From positions 23,781 through 87,780 of the forward strand of contig CAMLCH010000007.1 in the NCBI GenBank assembly GCA_946478525.1: 64,000 nt of DNA, read 5' to 3'. Each line of letters begins with the position of its first letter. Position 1 is the stretch's first letter. This document shows positions 1 to 9,313 of this stretch, piece by piece. The position numbers and the translations under genes are program-made. This stretch comes from Snodgrassella alvi_G. GTDB lineage: Bacteria; Pseudomonadota; Gammaproteobacteria; Burkholderiales; Neisseriaceae. A model generated the notes under the pieces. That model did not search any database, was not told the DNA's origin, and was given only the letters and a program-made list of their open reading frames with translations.

Positions 1-67
1 ATATAAAAAATTTGAATGATTCGACATGTACCATTTACATGTTCACTTAAAAAAAGAAATGTCTTAA

Positions 68-1231
68 ATGTTAATTGAATATAAATTTAATTTGTGGTTA
101 ATTGCGCTCGTATTCCTAATTTGGGTTGTATTTAGTTCGAAATGGTTTACATTTTTGGATAATCATACACCGCAACAAGCTAGAGATGAACATTTAGATA
201 GTTTAAGATTTTTTTTAGCATTTTTTGTGGCTATACATCACTATGCAATGTGTTATGTGTATTTTCATGGGCATGGATGGACTTTTGAAACTATTGAAAA
301 TTATACGTTTGTTAAAGAAATGGGATCTTTTGGTGTTTCAGTATTCTTTATGATTTCTGGGTATCTTTTTAGTGGTTCTAAACCCAATTCGTGGTTGCAA
401 TTCTATAAAAAACGCTATTATCGTATTGCACCACTTTTTTTTCTTTCCTCAATTATTTGTATATTGATTGCTCTCTGGCTACAAAGAAATATTTTAAGAG
501 ATTTAGATATTCCTAGGATTTTAGCAAATCTCTATTTTTGGTTTGATGCTGGCATTTTGGGGGAGAAGCCACCTCTATTTGATTTGCCTGATTCGCATCT
601 GATTAATGCAGGAGTGACGTGGACGCTATTTTGGGAATGGGCTTTTTATTTTTCCTTACCTATTGTCTGCTTGGTGCGTGATAAAATTGGTGTTAAAAAG
701 CTTGCTTTAGCAATCATATTTATTAGTGTATATATGATTTATCCACACAAACCTAGCTGGGCTGTTTATATAGCACTTTTTGCTATTGGCGGACTGGTGA
801 AGGAACTATCTAAAAAATTACAAATACCTAAGAATATATGCGATATAGGTATTGTACTCACAATAATATTTTTATTTTTCTCCCCAGATAGTCACTATAA
901 TATTTATTATTTGCCATTAATGGCTATAATGTTTGTTTTAATTGCTATGGGTGGCGATATATTTGGCCTATTGCGACAGAAAGCTTTTGCGCGCTTAGGA
1001 GCAGCCAGTTACAGTATTTATCTACTACACGGAATCGTCTGGTTCGGTATGAATAAGATTATTCAAGTACACCATCTAACATTAAGTCGTACCCAATATA
1101 CATTATTAACTACAATAGTGGTGTTTATATTGTTAATGATTTGTACTTTTACCTATTATTATATTGAAAAACCATGTATTGAATTAGGTCGGCGTAAAAT
1201 AAAATGGATTAAGGCAGATTCTCAGAGTTAA
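68..1231 (+). CDS. Acyltransferase 3 family membrane protein (OafA/YrhL type)
   Basis: Integral membrane acyltransferase that probably transfers an acetyl or other short acyl group to a surface glycan. The 387-residue protein has about ten hydrophobic segments. Residues 47-58 show the family's R-x10-H pattern (Arg47 and His58, in LRFFLAFFVAIHH), and the FxxSGYLF-like stretch near residue 95 is also typical. Length fits the family. It stands alone, with a weak hairpin after it at about 1299-1335. No glycan biosynthesis genes adjoin it, so the acceptor cannot be named. Confidence 0.85.
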   Translation: MLIEYKFNLWLIALVFLIWVVFSSKWFTFLDNHTPQQARDEHLDSLRFFLAFFVAIHHYAMCYVYFHGHGWTFETIENYTFVKEMGSFGVSVFFMISGYLFSGSKPNSWLQFYKKRYYRIAPLFFLSSIICILIALWLQRNILRDLDIPRILANLYFWFDAGILGEKPPLFDLPDSHLINAGVTWTLFWEWAFYFSLPIVCLVRDKIGVKKLALAIIFISVYMIYPHKPSWAVYIALFAIGGLVKELSKKLQIPKNICDIGIVLTIIFLFFSPDSHYNIYYLPLMAIMFVLIAMGGDIFGLLRQKAFARLGAASYSIYLLHGIVWFGMNKIIQVHHLTLSRTQYTLLTTIVVFILLMICTFTYYYIEKPCIELGRRKIKWIKADSQS

Positions 1232-1584
1232 TAAGTTAATAAATTGAAGGTTACATGGTCAATTGGAAATTGACATGATTATTATGCACAATAAAATGGA
1301 TCAAGCAGATTTATTGGTAAGGTTGATCATTTTTTCCACTTTTAATAATGATGCTATAAACTGATTCAAGAGCATTTTATATGAGTAAAAAAGATACTTT
1401 TACCCTCTGCAAGATTACAGGAAAATGAATTAAACGGAATTATTCTTGCTAATTTATAGTAAAGATGGCAACTATTTGTTAATTTTCACCAATGCCGCAA
1501 AAAAAATAATTTTAAAGAAAACAATATACCAGATACATTTTTTTAGATACAGTTTGCAGCAGGTGCCTGCTATCAAGATTGATG
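1232..1584. other. Intergenic region with a weak terminator-like hairpin
   Basis: No credible ORF. The inverted repeat GATCAA (1299-1304) / TTGATC (1323-1328) followed by a T run could end transcription of the upstream acyltransferase. The rest is AT-rich without recognisable structure. Confidence 0.4.
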
Positions 1585-2019
1585 TTAAACCTGTAGCCAG
1601 AATGTAACTGGTCCGTCATTAATCAAGGCTACCTGCATATCGGCAGCAAATTGACCTGTTTGAGTAGGAATGTGCTGCTGGCATTGTTGAATAAAAAACT
1701 GATAAAGCCGATTTGCTTCGTCCGGCGCTGCGCCTTTGGTAAAACTTGGGCGCAAACCTTTTTGCGTATCCGCTGCTAAAGTAAACTGTGATACCACCAG
1801 AACTTCACCGTGCGCCTGCTGGACATTCAGATTCATTTTGCCTTCATTATCACTGAAAACACGGTAGCCAAGCATTTTCTCACATAAACGGCTTGCTTTT
1901 TGTTCATCATCACCTTGTTCCACACCCAGTAATACCAGCAGACCGTGTTTGATTTGTCCGATGATTTGCTCGTCAACTGTCACACTGGCTTGTTTTACAC
2001 GTTGAATTAAAGCAATCAT
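1585..2019 (-). CDS. dtd: D-aminoacyl-tRNA deacylase
   Basis: Cytosolic proofreading enzyme that hydrolyses D-amino acids (and glycine mischarged on tRNA-Ala) from tRNA. The 144-residue product starts MIALIQRVKQASV, has the SQFTL motif in mid-protein and ends with the GPVTF motif, the two signature motifs that form the cross-subunit active site. An in-frame extension to 2202 exists, but I chose the ATG at 2017-2019 because the family begins exactly there and AGGAG lies at the right distance upstream. It is convergent with nothing and divergent from no gene; the MFS gene upstream is on the same strand. Confidence 0.95.
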   Translation of the reverse strand: MIALIQRVKQASVTVDEQIIGQIKHGLLVLLGVEQGDDEQKASRLCEKMLGYRVFSDNEGKMNLNVQQAHGEVLVVSQFTLAADTQKGLRPSFTKGAAPDEANRLYQFFIQQCQQHIPTQTGQFAADMQVALINDGPVTFWLQV

Positions 2020-2342
2020 AAAAGGGTGCTCCTGTTGGGAATCAATTTTAAGATAATTAGGGCGAGTTGCAATTTGGTAAATTGATGTAAGTAATACTCT
2101 CATCAGAGTTATCTGTATCTTAACATAGTGCCAATCTTTATTATTAATTAAATAAAGTATCTTGCTGACAAGTATTGCTACTAATCGTGATTGGTAACTC
2201 AAAATAAGTTCCCATTAGCAAAAATTGATCGCCAGCATGTTTCTAGGTATTGTTGTCTGTGGATTATGTTTGGGCTTTAAAGTAGCAAGTAAAAAAATAC
2301 CAGCAGGCATATGCTACTGGCAGAGGGCTTATAAGTTGGAAT

Positions 2343-3656
2343 TTATGGTTTGGGCTGGGGAGTTTCCTCTTCAGATTCCTGTTGACTATGTAGAATATGC
2401 TGTTCTGCACTGTGCGCATCAAAAGGTGTATCGGTTGCCTCGTTATTACGCGGATCAAGTTCAGCGGTCATCGGGCCGACATTACCGGATACCGGAACAT
2501 AGATACTGCGTTCAGTTAATGGTACTGAGGGTTGCATAAAAGCATAAATTGCTAGAATGGTGGCTATGATGGCATAAACGCTATAGAACCCAAAATGATT
2601 AAATAGTTGCATCAGTGTACCCATAATTAGTGGTGCAACTAACGAACCCAGACCATAGACAAATAACAGACAGCGGTTAACTTCGACGGTATTCATATTG
2701 GTTGGCAAGACATCATTAGCACGTGCTAGTCCCAGTGCATATAGTGGAAAGCCACTACAGCCGATAGCAAGTGCTATTGCACATTGTGCCCAGATATTGC
2801 CCGGTAAGCTAACCAGCAGAATCATACCTGTTATCGCTGCAATTGCTGCTACAGCAGCACAGCCAAAAATGGTACGGGCACGACCAAAGGTGTTGGAAAG
2901 CCAGGCGATAAATAGCTGAATGGTAAAGCCACCCACCATTGCTGAACCAAGAAACAATGAAACTTCGGGTAGGGTATAACCCAAACGCAGAATAAATACT
3001 GAACCCATAGTAAAGAAGCCGTTGATAAAGATACCGGCCATGAAACAAGACATCCATGCCAAAGGCAGGATCGACAGCACATGAGGCAGACTAATTCTTT
3101 CCCGATTGGGAATATCTGGTTGTTGCATTTTGGTCAGTCCAACCGGCAAAGTGGCAGTAATCACCAGAATTGCCGCCAGAGTAAAGATGTTGTTACTCGA
3201 CATATTCAGGCTGAGCAACAACACGCTGGTGGCAGAGGAGGCATAATAGACAACCTCATAGAAAGCCAGAATTTTAGCGCGTGTCTGAGGTACACTTCGC
3301 GCCGTAAACCAGCTTTCCACAACCATCAACAAACTATAATGACAAAAACCCAATACAGCCCGTAGGATGCCCCAAAGCCACAGTTGTTCTACCATCAGAT
3401 GCGCTAATGCCGCCATGGCGAACAGTGAACCGAAAACGCTAAAGCTGCGAATGTGGCCTACACGTGAAATGATTCGATGTGAAACGATGGCTGAAATGGT
3501 ACCACCAATAAAAAAAGCAGCATTCACTACCCCGATGGTGATATTACTGAATCCCATCTGGGTTAACTTGATCCCGGCCGAGTTCAGAAACAGGCCGTAG
3601 CCGGAAAATAAAAAGAAAATAGAACCATACAGGGATAAAAATTGGCGACTGTGCAT
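2343..3656 (-). CDS. MFS transporter, YcaD-like
   Basis: A 437-residue major facilitator superfamily permease of the inner membrane with about twelve hydrophobic segments followed by a hydrophilic, acidic and Pro-rich C-terminal tail of roughly 50 residues. The N-terminus (LSLYGSIFFLFSGYGLF) and the GHIRSFSVFGSL loop after TM2 resemble the YcaD/YfkF group, for which no substrate is established. The gene sits upstream of dtd on the same strand with about 320 bases between them. Opposite-strand open frames inside it are overlaps of the real gene. Confidence 0.85.
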   Translation of the reverse strand: MHSRQFLSLYGSIFFLFSGYGLFLNSAGIKLTQMGFSNITIGVVNAAFFIGGTISAIVSHRIISRVGHIRSFSVFGSLFAMAALAHLMVEQLWLWGILRAVLGFCHYSLLMVVESWFTARSVPQTRAKILAFYEVVYYASSATSVLLLSLNMSSNNIFTLAAILVITATLPVGLTKMQQPDIPNRERISLPHVLSILPLAWMSCFMAGIFINGFFTMGSVFILRLGYTLPEVSLFLGSAMVGGFTIQLFIAWLSNTFGRARTIFGCAAVAAIAAITGMILLVSLPGNIWAQCAIALAIGCSGFPLYALGLARANDVLPTNMNTVEVNRCLLFVYGLGSLVAPLIMGTLMQLFNHFGFYSVYAIIATILAIYAFMQPSVPLTERSIYVPVSGNVGPMTAELDPRNNEATDTPFDAHSAEQHILHSQQESEEETPQPKP

Positions 3657-4751
3657 GATTAGGATATAGCAAATTTCAGAATAGCTAAGCCTGACATAAA
3701 ACAGGTCAAAATGTAAAGAATGAAAAGCTCTGCACAGATAAATAACTGTGTAAAATAAAATAATTTATTTACTGAATTATGCAAATTATGCTTTTGTCTT
3801 CAAAAGTCTTGCTCTGCAACGGCTCATGGATGTGGCATTTTGACAGAATGTGAATAACAGGTTATAGCAAGAAATAAAATGATTAATTAAACCGGCTCAT
3901 GGTAAGCAATATTTGCGTTTTCAACGACAACTACGTTTCGAAAGGTAACCAAATTGCGGGCGGTTTAAAGAACTTAGAGGATGATTATGACCGTATGATT
4001 ATGTCAACCAGTAGCCATTTCTGTTTTTTGTTTAACGATAAGATAAAAATTATATTTCAGTTTGAGTTTTATCAATCCTAGTTGCCGCATTTCAGGCGAA
4101 GTTAAATTGCCACAAGATACGATTAGACCAGAATACGATAAAGTGTAAAGGGCTAACAAGATTGCTGCGTTCCTCATCTATGGATGACTTGATTGCTGAT
4201 TTTACAACTACCAGTTTGTCTGCTAAGGAATATAGCTAGACTGAAAAGATTTGCTCATAATGCGGAAGATATTGAAATTAGCTACCGATCCAGTCACTTT
4301 AGCTTATCGTATTATTCAATCCGATGATGATTTCGCAAATTATGCTTTTAATATTTTTTGGCAGATGATTTTGCCTGATCCACAGGAAACTCAACTGAGT
4401 TTCAGGCTTGCTCGATTAAATTCATCAATGCTGAAAATTTCAGCTCAGTAACGTTGCTAGCTACTGAATATATTTTCAATTACTACTGTATTTATTTATC
4501 AGTATTTCGCAGTGTGCATAAATCGCTATAACTTAGTCATCATTATGCAATAAGCCATATGGTTTATTGCAGGCACTGCTTTGCTTGTACTGTCTTTTCA
4601 TCGCTAAAGCATTGAACAATAACTAAATATATAAGCAGTAATTATATAAATATGTCTTTTTGGTATTTAGTTAAAGATTTAAATAATGTTAGATTGAATT
4701 CAGTTTCAGGCAGTTTAGTAATTAAGATAAATAATAAACAGGAATGATGTG
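3657..4751. other. Long intergenic region, possible decayed genes
   Basis: About 1.1 kb without a convincing gene. Two short open frames, 3899-4081 (60 codons) and 4251-4451 (66 codons, TTG start), have no ribosome binding site that I can see and no recognisable product. Short stretches read like eroded coding sequence, for example the frame at about 4160-4240, which ends in TAG. The octamer TTTCAGGC occurs three times (about 4093, 4403, 4709). I infer gene decay but cannot name a parent gene. Confidence 0.4.
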
Positions 4752-5714
4752 ATGTCTATAGGCAAAATTGTAACTTCAGAAGATGCGAAAGAAATTGGGG
4801 AAGACGGTAAATTTAATCGTCAGCATAATCACTTCACTACACCATTTGGTAATGAAGTAGGGATGTTACCGGTTGAAGCTGGGCGCTATCGCTTGTTATG
4901 GTCGGCAGTATGTCCATGGGCACATCGCTCGGTGATTGCGATCAGGTTGCTGGGACTGGAAAATGTTATCAGTATTGGTCAGGCCAGTCCGGTACGCACT
5001 ATTAATGGTTGGGAATTTTCACTTGATGCAGGGGGTGTCGATCCGGTATTGGGAATCCGTTATTTGCCGGAAATCTATGCTAGATCTGATCCTGATTACA
5101 GCGGGCGAGCAACTGTACCGGCCGTGGTGGATGTAAAGCTGGGTAAGGTAGTGAATAATGATTATTTTAATCTTACCTATTATTGGGAGACCGCGTTTAA
5201 ACCATTTCATAAACCGCAGGCACCGGATTTATTCCCAATAGATTTACGCAAAGACATTAAGCAATTCAATCAGATTTTGTTTGATGAACTGAATAATGGT
5301 GTGTACAAAGCTGGTTTTGCGCAGTCGCAACAGGCCTATGAAGATGCTTATCAGCTGGTATTTAATCGTTTAGACAAGCTGGAGCACCATTTAAGTCATT
5401 CGCGCTATCTGTTTGGCAATCAAATTACTGATGCAGATATTCGTTTGTATGTCACCCTGGCTCGCTTTGATGTTGCCTATTATGCGGTGTTTAAAACCAA
5501 TCGGAATCGTTTAACTGATTTTCCCAATTTATGGGCATATGCTCGGGAGTTATATCAAATTCCGGCATTTGGCGACAGCACCGATTTTCAAAGTATTAAG
5601 AAGGGCTATTGGTTAGGCAGTCATGGTAACAATCCTTACGATATTCTGCCCTTAGGTCCGGATGTCAGTATCTGGCAGACACCGCACAACCGCGACAAGC
5701 AGTTCCCAGCGTAA
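4752..5714 (+). CDS. Glutathionyl-hydroquinone reductase (Xi-class GST, YqjG/ECM4 family)
   Basis: Cytosolic enzyme of the Xi glutathione transferase class, which uses glutathione to reduce glutathionyl-hydroquinones and similar conjugates through a catalytic cysteine. The 320-residue product has the class motif CPWAHR (Cys54 if the ATG at 4752 is used) in the thioredoxin-like N-terminal half, then the all-helical GST C-terminal domain (YLFGNQITDADIRLY). AGGA at about 4740 favours the ATG at 4752 over the GTG at 4749. Only 25 bases separate it from the ABC permease gene, suggesting co-transcription with the uptake system. Confidence 0.9.
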   Translation: MSIGKIVTSEDAKEIGEDGKFNRQHNHFTTPFGNEVGMLPVEAGRYRLLWSAVCPWAHRSVIAIRLLGLENVISIGQASPVRTINGWEFSLDAGGVDPVLGIRYLPEIYARSDPDYSGRATVPAVVDVKLGKVVNNDYFNLTYYWETAFKPFHKPQAPDLFPIDLRKDIKQFNQILFDELNNGVYKAGFAQSQQAYEDAYQLVFNRLDKLEHHLSHSRYLFGNQITDADIRLYVTLARFDVAYYAVFKTNRNRLTDFPNLWAYARELYQIPAFGDSTDFQSIKKGYWLGSHGNNPYDILPLGPDVSIWQTPHNRDKQFPA

Positions 5715-5739
5715 TGACCATTAGTGCAGGATTGTCAAA

Positions 5740-6480
5740 ATGCCTAATATCATTGATGTGAAGTTAATTTTTACCCAAATCCCTGCTTTGTTGGCGTATT
5801 TACCGGTAACGTTATTCATTACGGTGCTGGCCATGCTGTTTGGAGTGATTCTGGGGCTGGGGCTGGCACTGATTAAAATCAACCGCATACCGGTATTAGC
5901 ACAGTTAACAGCTTTGTTTGTCTCTTTTGTCAGAGGTACGCCATTGCTGGTGCAACTGTATTTGAGTTATTACGGTGTGCCGGTGTTACTTCGGTATGTA
6001 AATTATTTCTGTCACACCGATTTTAATATTAATTCTGTGCCTTCAATGTTATTTGTTTTGGTGGCTTTTTCGCTTAATGAGGCGGCTTATAACTCCGAAA
6101 CTTTACGTGCTGCTTTGCAGTCAGTCAGTAAAGGACAGATAGAAGCGGCACAGTCGCTGGGCATGACTTATATGCAGATTTTACGGCGCATTATTCTGCC
6201 AGAAGCTTTTGTAGTAGCTTTACCTAACTTAGGTAATACCCTGATCAGCTTGCTTAAAGGTACTTCGCTGGCATTTGTCTGTTCGGTAGTTGAAATGACT
6301 GCCCGAGGAAAAATACTGGCTGGCAATAATTATCGTTATTTCGAAGCTTATATTTCTCTGGCATTAATTTATTGGTTGCTTACCGTCATCATTGAACTAT
6401 GTGTCAAATTCTGGGAAAGGAAAATAGCTATTCCAACCAGTCCGAATATTCCCAGTTATCGCCGAGGTAAACTTCTATGA
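5740..6480 (+). CDS. Polar amino acid ABC transporter permease (TcyB/YecS/HisM family)
   Basis: Inner-membrane permease subunit of a polar amino acid uptake ABC transporter. The 246-residue protein has about five membrane segments and the family's cytoplasmic coupling loop, EAAQSLGMTYMQILRRIILPEA, at residues about 131-152 (EAA...G...I.LP pattern). The stop overlaps the start of the ATPase gene (ATGA), so the two are translationally coupled. The substrate is not provable from sequence; the neighbouring glutathione-linked reductase and acetyltransferase make cystine or another sulfur compound a reasonable guess. Confidence 0.9.
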   Translation: MPNIIDVKLIFTQIPALLAYLPVTLFITVLAMLFGVILGLGLALIKINRIPVLAQLTALFVSFVRGTPLLVQLYLSYYGVPVLLRYVNYFCHTDFNINSVPSMLFVLVAFSLNEAAYNSETLRAALQSVSKGQIEAAQSLGMTYMQILRRIILPEAFVVALPNLGNTLISLLKGTSLAFVCSVVEMTARGKILAGNNYRYFEAYISLALIYWLLTVIIELCVKFWERKIAIPTSPNIPSYRRGKLL

Positions 6481-7235
6481 TTCATGTTCGTGATCTTAGT
6501 CTTGCCTATCATGGTCACCCGGTGCTCAAGCAATTGAGCTTCTCAGTTAAACAGCATGAGATTGTTGCCATTATCGGTGCTTCCGGTGCAGGTAAATCGA
6601 CTTTGTTGCGTTGCTTAAATTTACTGGAACAACCTCAGCAGGGGCAAATCAGTATTAATGGTATGCAGATCGATGCCGGCCAAATCAAGAAAAAAGAACT
6701 GGTGCAGTTTCGCCAACAGTCAGCCATGGTATTTCAGCAATTTAATCTGTTTCAGCAAAAAACTGCTCTGGAAAATGTTATGGAAGGCTTAATTGTCGTG
6801 AAAAAATACACTAAAGCAGCTGCTGAAACGATTGCTTTAGAGAAATTACGACAGGTCGGGTTGGAGGATCGGCTAGCTCATTATCCTAAACAGCTTTCAG
6901 GTGGACAGCAACAACGGGTTGCCATAGCCAGAGCTTTGGCTATGGATCCGAAAGTATTGTTACTGGATGAACCCACCTCTGCTTTAGATCCAGAGTTAGT
7001 AGGCGAAGTGTTGGCAACGATCAGACAGGCAGCGCAGGCTGGCAATACCATGATTTTGGTATCACATGAAATGAGTTTTGTGCATGAGATTGCAACACGG
7101 GTGCTGTTTCTGGATCAGGGTCAGATTATTGAAGATGATACGCCGGAACAAGTATTTGCTCAGCCCAGACATCAGCGCACAAAAGCATTTTTAGCTCGTT
7201 ACCATGGTTTATCAGTAGTAGATTACCAGATATAA
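6477..7235 (+). CDS. Polar amino acid ABC transporter ATP-binding protein
   Basis: ATPase subunit that energises the permease encoded just upstream. The 252 residues contain Walker A GASGAGKST, the Q-loop (FQQFNLFQ), the signature LSGGQQQRVAIARAL, Walker B VLLLDEPTSALD and the switch histidine in VSHEM, all intact, in the GlnQ/HisP/TcyC style. Its first four bases overlap the permease stop codon. Followed 19 bases later by a GNAT gene and then the binding lipoprotein, forming one probable operon. Confidence 0.93.
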   Translation: MIHVRDLSLAYHGHPVLKQLSFSVKQHEIVAIIGASGAGKSTLLRCLNLLEQPQQGQISINGMQIDAGQIKKKELVQFRQQSAMVFQQFNLFQQKTALENVMEGLIVVKKYTKAAAETIALEKLRQVGLEDRLAHYPKQLSGGQQQRVAIARALAMDPKVLLLDEPTSALDPELVGEVLATIRQAAQAGNTMILVSHEMSFVHEIATRVLFLDQGQIIEDDTPEQVFAQPRHQRTKAFLARYHGLSVVDYQI

Positions 7236-7254
7236 AAATTGGCGGGAGTAAGTG

Positions 7255-7680
7255 ATGGAAATTATCGTCCAGCAAAATTGTCAGCATATCAACTGGCAAC
7301 AAGTAGCAGAATTATTACAGTTTTATGGTTTAAGTGATTTAGACGCACCAACCCAGCAACTGGTTTTTAGCAGAAGCTATGCGGTGGTATTTCTTTTGCA
7401 AAATAAGCAGGTGGTTGGTGTAGGACGGGCGTTATCTGATGGTATTTGTCAGGCGGCGATCTACAATGTAGCAGTGGCCGAACACTTGCACGGTCAACAA
7501 TTTGGTCGTCTGATTATCGATAAATTGGTTGAGCAGCTTAGTCACTGCAATATTATTCTCTATACTCACCCGAAAACGGTGAAATTTTACCAGCGACTGG
7601 GGTTTAGTCTGATGAAAACAGGGTTGGTGCATTATGGCGATGATCACCTTGAGGCCATGAGAGAAATGGGATTTGTGTAG
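7255..7680 (+). CDS. GNAT family N-acetyltransferase
   Basis: Small acetyl-CoA dependent acetyltransferase of 141 residues. The core fold is visible: VVGVGRALSDG (beta4), YNVAVAEHLHGQQFGRLII (motif A, with the acetyl-CoA pyrophosphate loop degenerate to HLHGQQFG instead of the usual R/Q-xx-G-x-G/A), and FYQRLGF (motif B). ATG at 7255 follows GGGAG and is preferred over the GTG at 7252. It lies inside the amino-acid ABC operon between ATPase and binding protein, suggesting it acetylates the imported compound or a metabolite of it. Substrate unknown. Confidence 0.85.
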   Translation: MEIIVQQNCQHINWQQVAELLQFYGLSDLDAPTQQLVFSRSYAVVFLLQNKQVVGVGRALSDGICQAAIYNVAVAEHLHGQQFGRLIIDKLVEQLSHCNIILYTHPKTVKFYQRLGFSLMKTGLVHYGDDHLEAMREMGFV

Positions 7681-7729
7681 TAATTCAGACAAGCAATTAG
7701 GTTGTATTTAAAATAGTAAGGAGAAAGAA

Positions 7730-8551
7730 ATGGACATAAAACGGTTTTATACACTTTTGCTGGCTGGTATTCTGCTAGTGACCGGGTGTGATAAATCACA
7801 GCCACAAGAAGATAATGGCGGGAAAAAACATATTGTCATAGCCACATCCGGCTCACCCAGTCCATTCGTCACAGTCAATAAAAATGGAGAATTAAGCGGT
7901 TATGATATTGATGTAGCTAAAGCCATTTTTGCCGAGTTACCTCAGTACAGTATCAGCTTTGAAATTACTGAATTTCCCTCGGTATTAGCCGGTCTAGACT
8001 CAGATCGCTATCAGGTCGGTGCCAATAATTTTGCCATGAATGAGCAACGTAAAGAAAAATATTTTTATACCGATCCGATATTTCTTAATCAATATGTCAT
8101 CGCCGTCAGAGCGGATGATCAAACTATAAAAGGTTTTCAGGATTTAAAGGGTAAATCCACCGAAACACCACCTGGACTGAACTATACCACTGCATTAGAA
8201 AATTTTAATCAGGCTAATCAGGACAATCCAGTAAAAATTCAGTACAGCGAAGCTGATCTGTTACCGGTATTACAAAATGTGGCTAATGGTAAATACGATT
8301 TTCAGCTGATTGATCGAGCTATGCTTGAATTGTTTATCAAGCAATATAACCTAAAACTGAAAGTAATTGAACTGAGCAAGGAAGATAATGTCCGTATTGG
8401 TTCGCCCTATAGTTATTTATTGGTTAGTAAAGGCAATCAGGGGGCAGAACTGACACAAAACATTAATCAGGGGATAAAGAAAATTATCCAAAATGGTAAG
8501 CTTGCTAAAATCAGTCAGCAATATTTTGGTGCTGATTATTCGCCCAAGTAA
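7730..8551 (+). CDS. Amino acid ABC transporter substrate-binding lipoprotein
   Basis: Extracytoplasmic solute-binding protein (family 3) of 273 residues. An N-terminal signal peptide ends in a lipobox with Cys20 (LLVTGC), so it should be a lipoprotein. The body shows family features: SGYDIDVAKAIFAELP near residue 62, a PSVLAGLDSDRYQ stretch, the MNEQRKEKYFYTDP region and a lysine-rich C-terminus ending in the usual GKLAKISQQYFG. It closes the operon that begins with the reductase at 4752. An 18-base loop hairpin follows at 8596-8639. Confidence 0.92.
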   Translation: MDIKRFYTLLLAGILLVTGCDKSQPQEDNGGKKHIVIATSGSPSPFVTVNKNGELSGYDIDVAKAIFAELPQYSISFEITEFPSVLAGLDSDRYQVGANNFAMNEQRKEKYFYTDPIFLNQYVIAVRADDQTIKGFQDLKGKSTETPPGLNYTTALENFNQANQDNPVKIQYSEADLLPVLQNVANGKYDFQLIDRAMLELFIKQYNLKLKVIELSKEDNVRIGSPYSYLLVSKGNQGAELTQNINQGIKKIIQNGKLAKISQQYFGADYSPK

Positions 8552-8595
8552 TCCAGAATAATGGTTGTTCATTTGTAATTTATTCAGCTTATTGT

Positions 8596-8639
8596 AGTCA
8601 GTATTGAAGCAAGGTTAAATATACTTTTCAATACTGACT
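8596..8639. terminator. Perfect 13-bp inverted repeat after the ABC operon
   Basis: AGTCAGTATTGAA (8596-8608) pairs perfectly with TTCAATACTGACT (8627-8639) around an 18-base loop. There is no T run, so it may be a processing or mRNA-stabilising hairpin rather than an intrinsic terminator. Confidence 0.5.
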
Positions 8640-8805
8640 TAAATTTAGCAGATTATATTTATAAATTTGGGTCTTTTTGAACAACAAACGGTCGCAATGA
8701 CTGTTTTATTATCAGTATGAAATTTAATGGATTTAAAAGTACTCAGTTCAGCCCAAAATATCATGTATTGCTGATAATGAGCTAAGATGGATCATACCTG
8801 ATGAT

Positions 8806-8997
8806 TTAAATGTCCTCTGCCAGTAAAGGCAAATACTCTTCCCATTTATATTCCCTGATTGGCATTGGTCTAGTATTAGCAAAATATAGAACCAATGCCG
8901 GTTTGATGCCGTTCCAGTTATCGACAAATTCATACCTAATCAAGAACCCATCTTTGATAAGTTGCTTAGCTTTTGCATGATAATTAAAGTAGCTCAT
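8806..8997 (-). CDS. Small conserved hypothetical protein (63 aa)
   Basis: A 63-residue protein beginning MSYFNYHAKAKQLIKDG and carrying ALVLYF and MPIRE blocks followed by a WEEYLPLL helix. This arrangement matches, from memory, a widespread small family often mislabelled 'thermostable hemolysin delta-VPH'; I know of no proven function. The upstream ribosome binding site is weak. The conserved-looking composition, in contrast to the decayed sequence around it, supports a real gene. An alternative frame at 8748-8933 overlaps it and is not favoured. Confidence 0.6.
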   Translation of the reverse strand: MSYFNYHAKAKQLIKDGFLIRYEFVDNWNGIKPALVLYFANTRPMPIREYKWEEYLPLLAEDI

Positions 8998-9184
8998 ATT
9001 GTGCTATTAAATACCATAAAAAATCATCAGAGAAAAATAAAATCATTCAGCAATAGATTTTCCTCAGGCTGCCATTAGTCTGAAAACTACTGAGTATATA
9101 TGCAGTATATAGCGGGTTATCTTATTAACCAAATCGTTGAATCTGATTGCATAATGAATAAACAGTTATGGTAAATTTCCAGAT

Positions 9185-9275
9185 TCCGCACCATAAATTT
9201 ATCACTTTGACTATCAATCAGCATTATTTCCAAATTAAAATGGTCATTATTTTCTTATTGTCCTGAATCGTAGCC
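9185..9275 (-). pseudogene. Remnant of a third exported paralog
   Basis: The plus-strand stretch from about 9195 to 9250 (CACTTTGACTATCAATCAGC..., then CAAATTAAAATGG) aligns with about 9888-9945 of the intact gene at 9314-10156 and about 10848-10905 of the one at 10299-11102. That part encodes the LxVxLVDSQSGE segment. No ORF survives around it. A third tandem copy has therefore existed and been eroded. Confidence 0.6.
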
Positions 9276-9313
9276 AGAGCCGCCATGAGTTAAGCGGGAT
9301 CGACGGATCATGC

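Noticed and set aside
2225..2539. 104-codon plus-strand frame
   Set aside because: Overlaps the 3' part of the MFS gene on the other strand and has no ribosome binding site or recognisable features.
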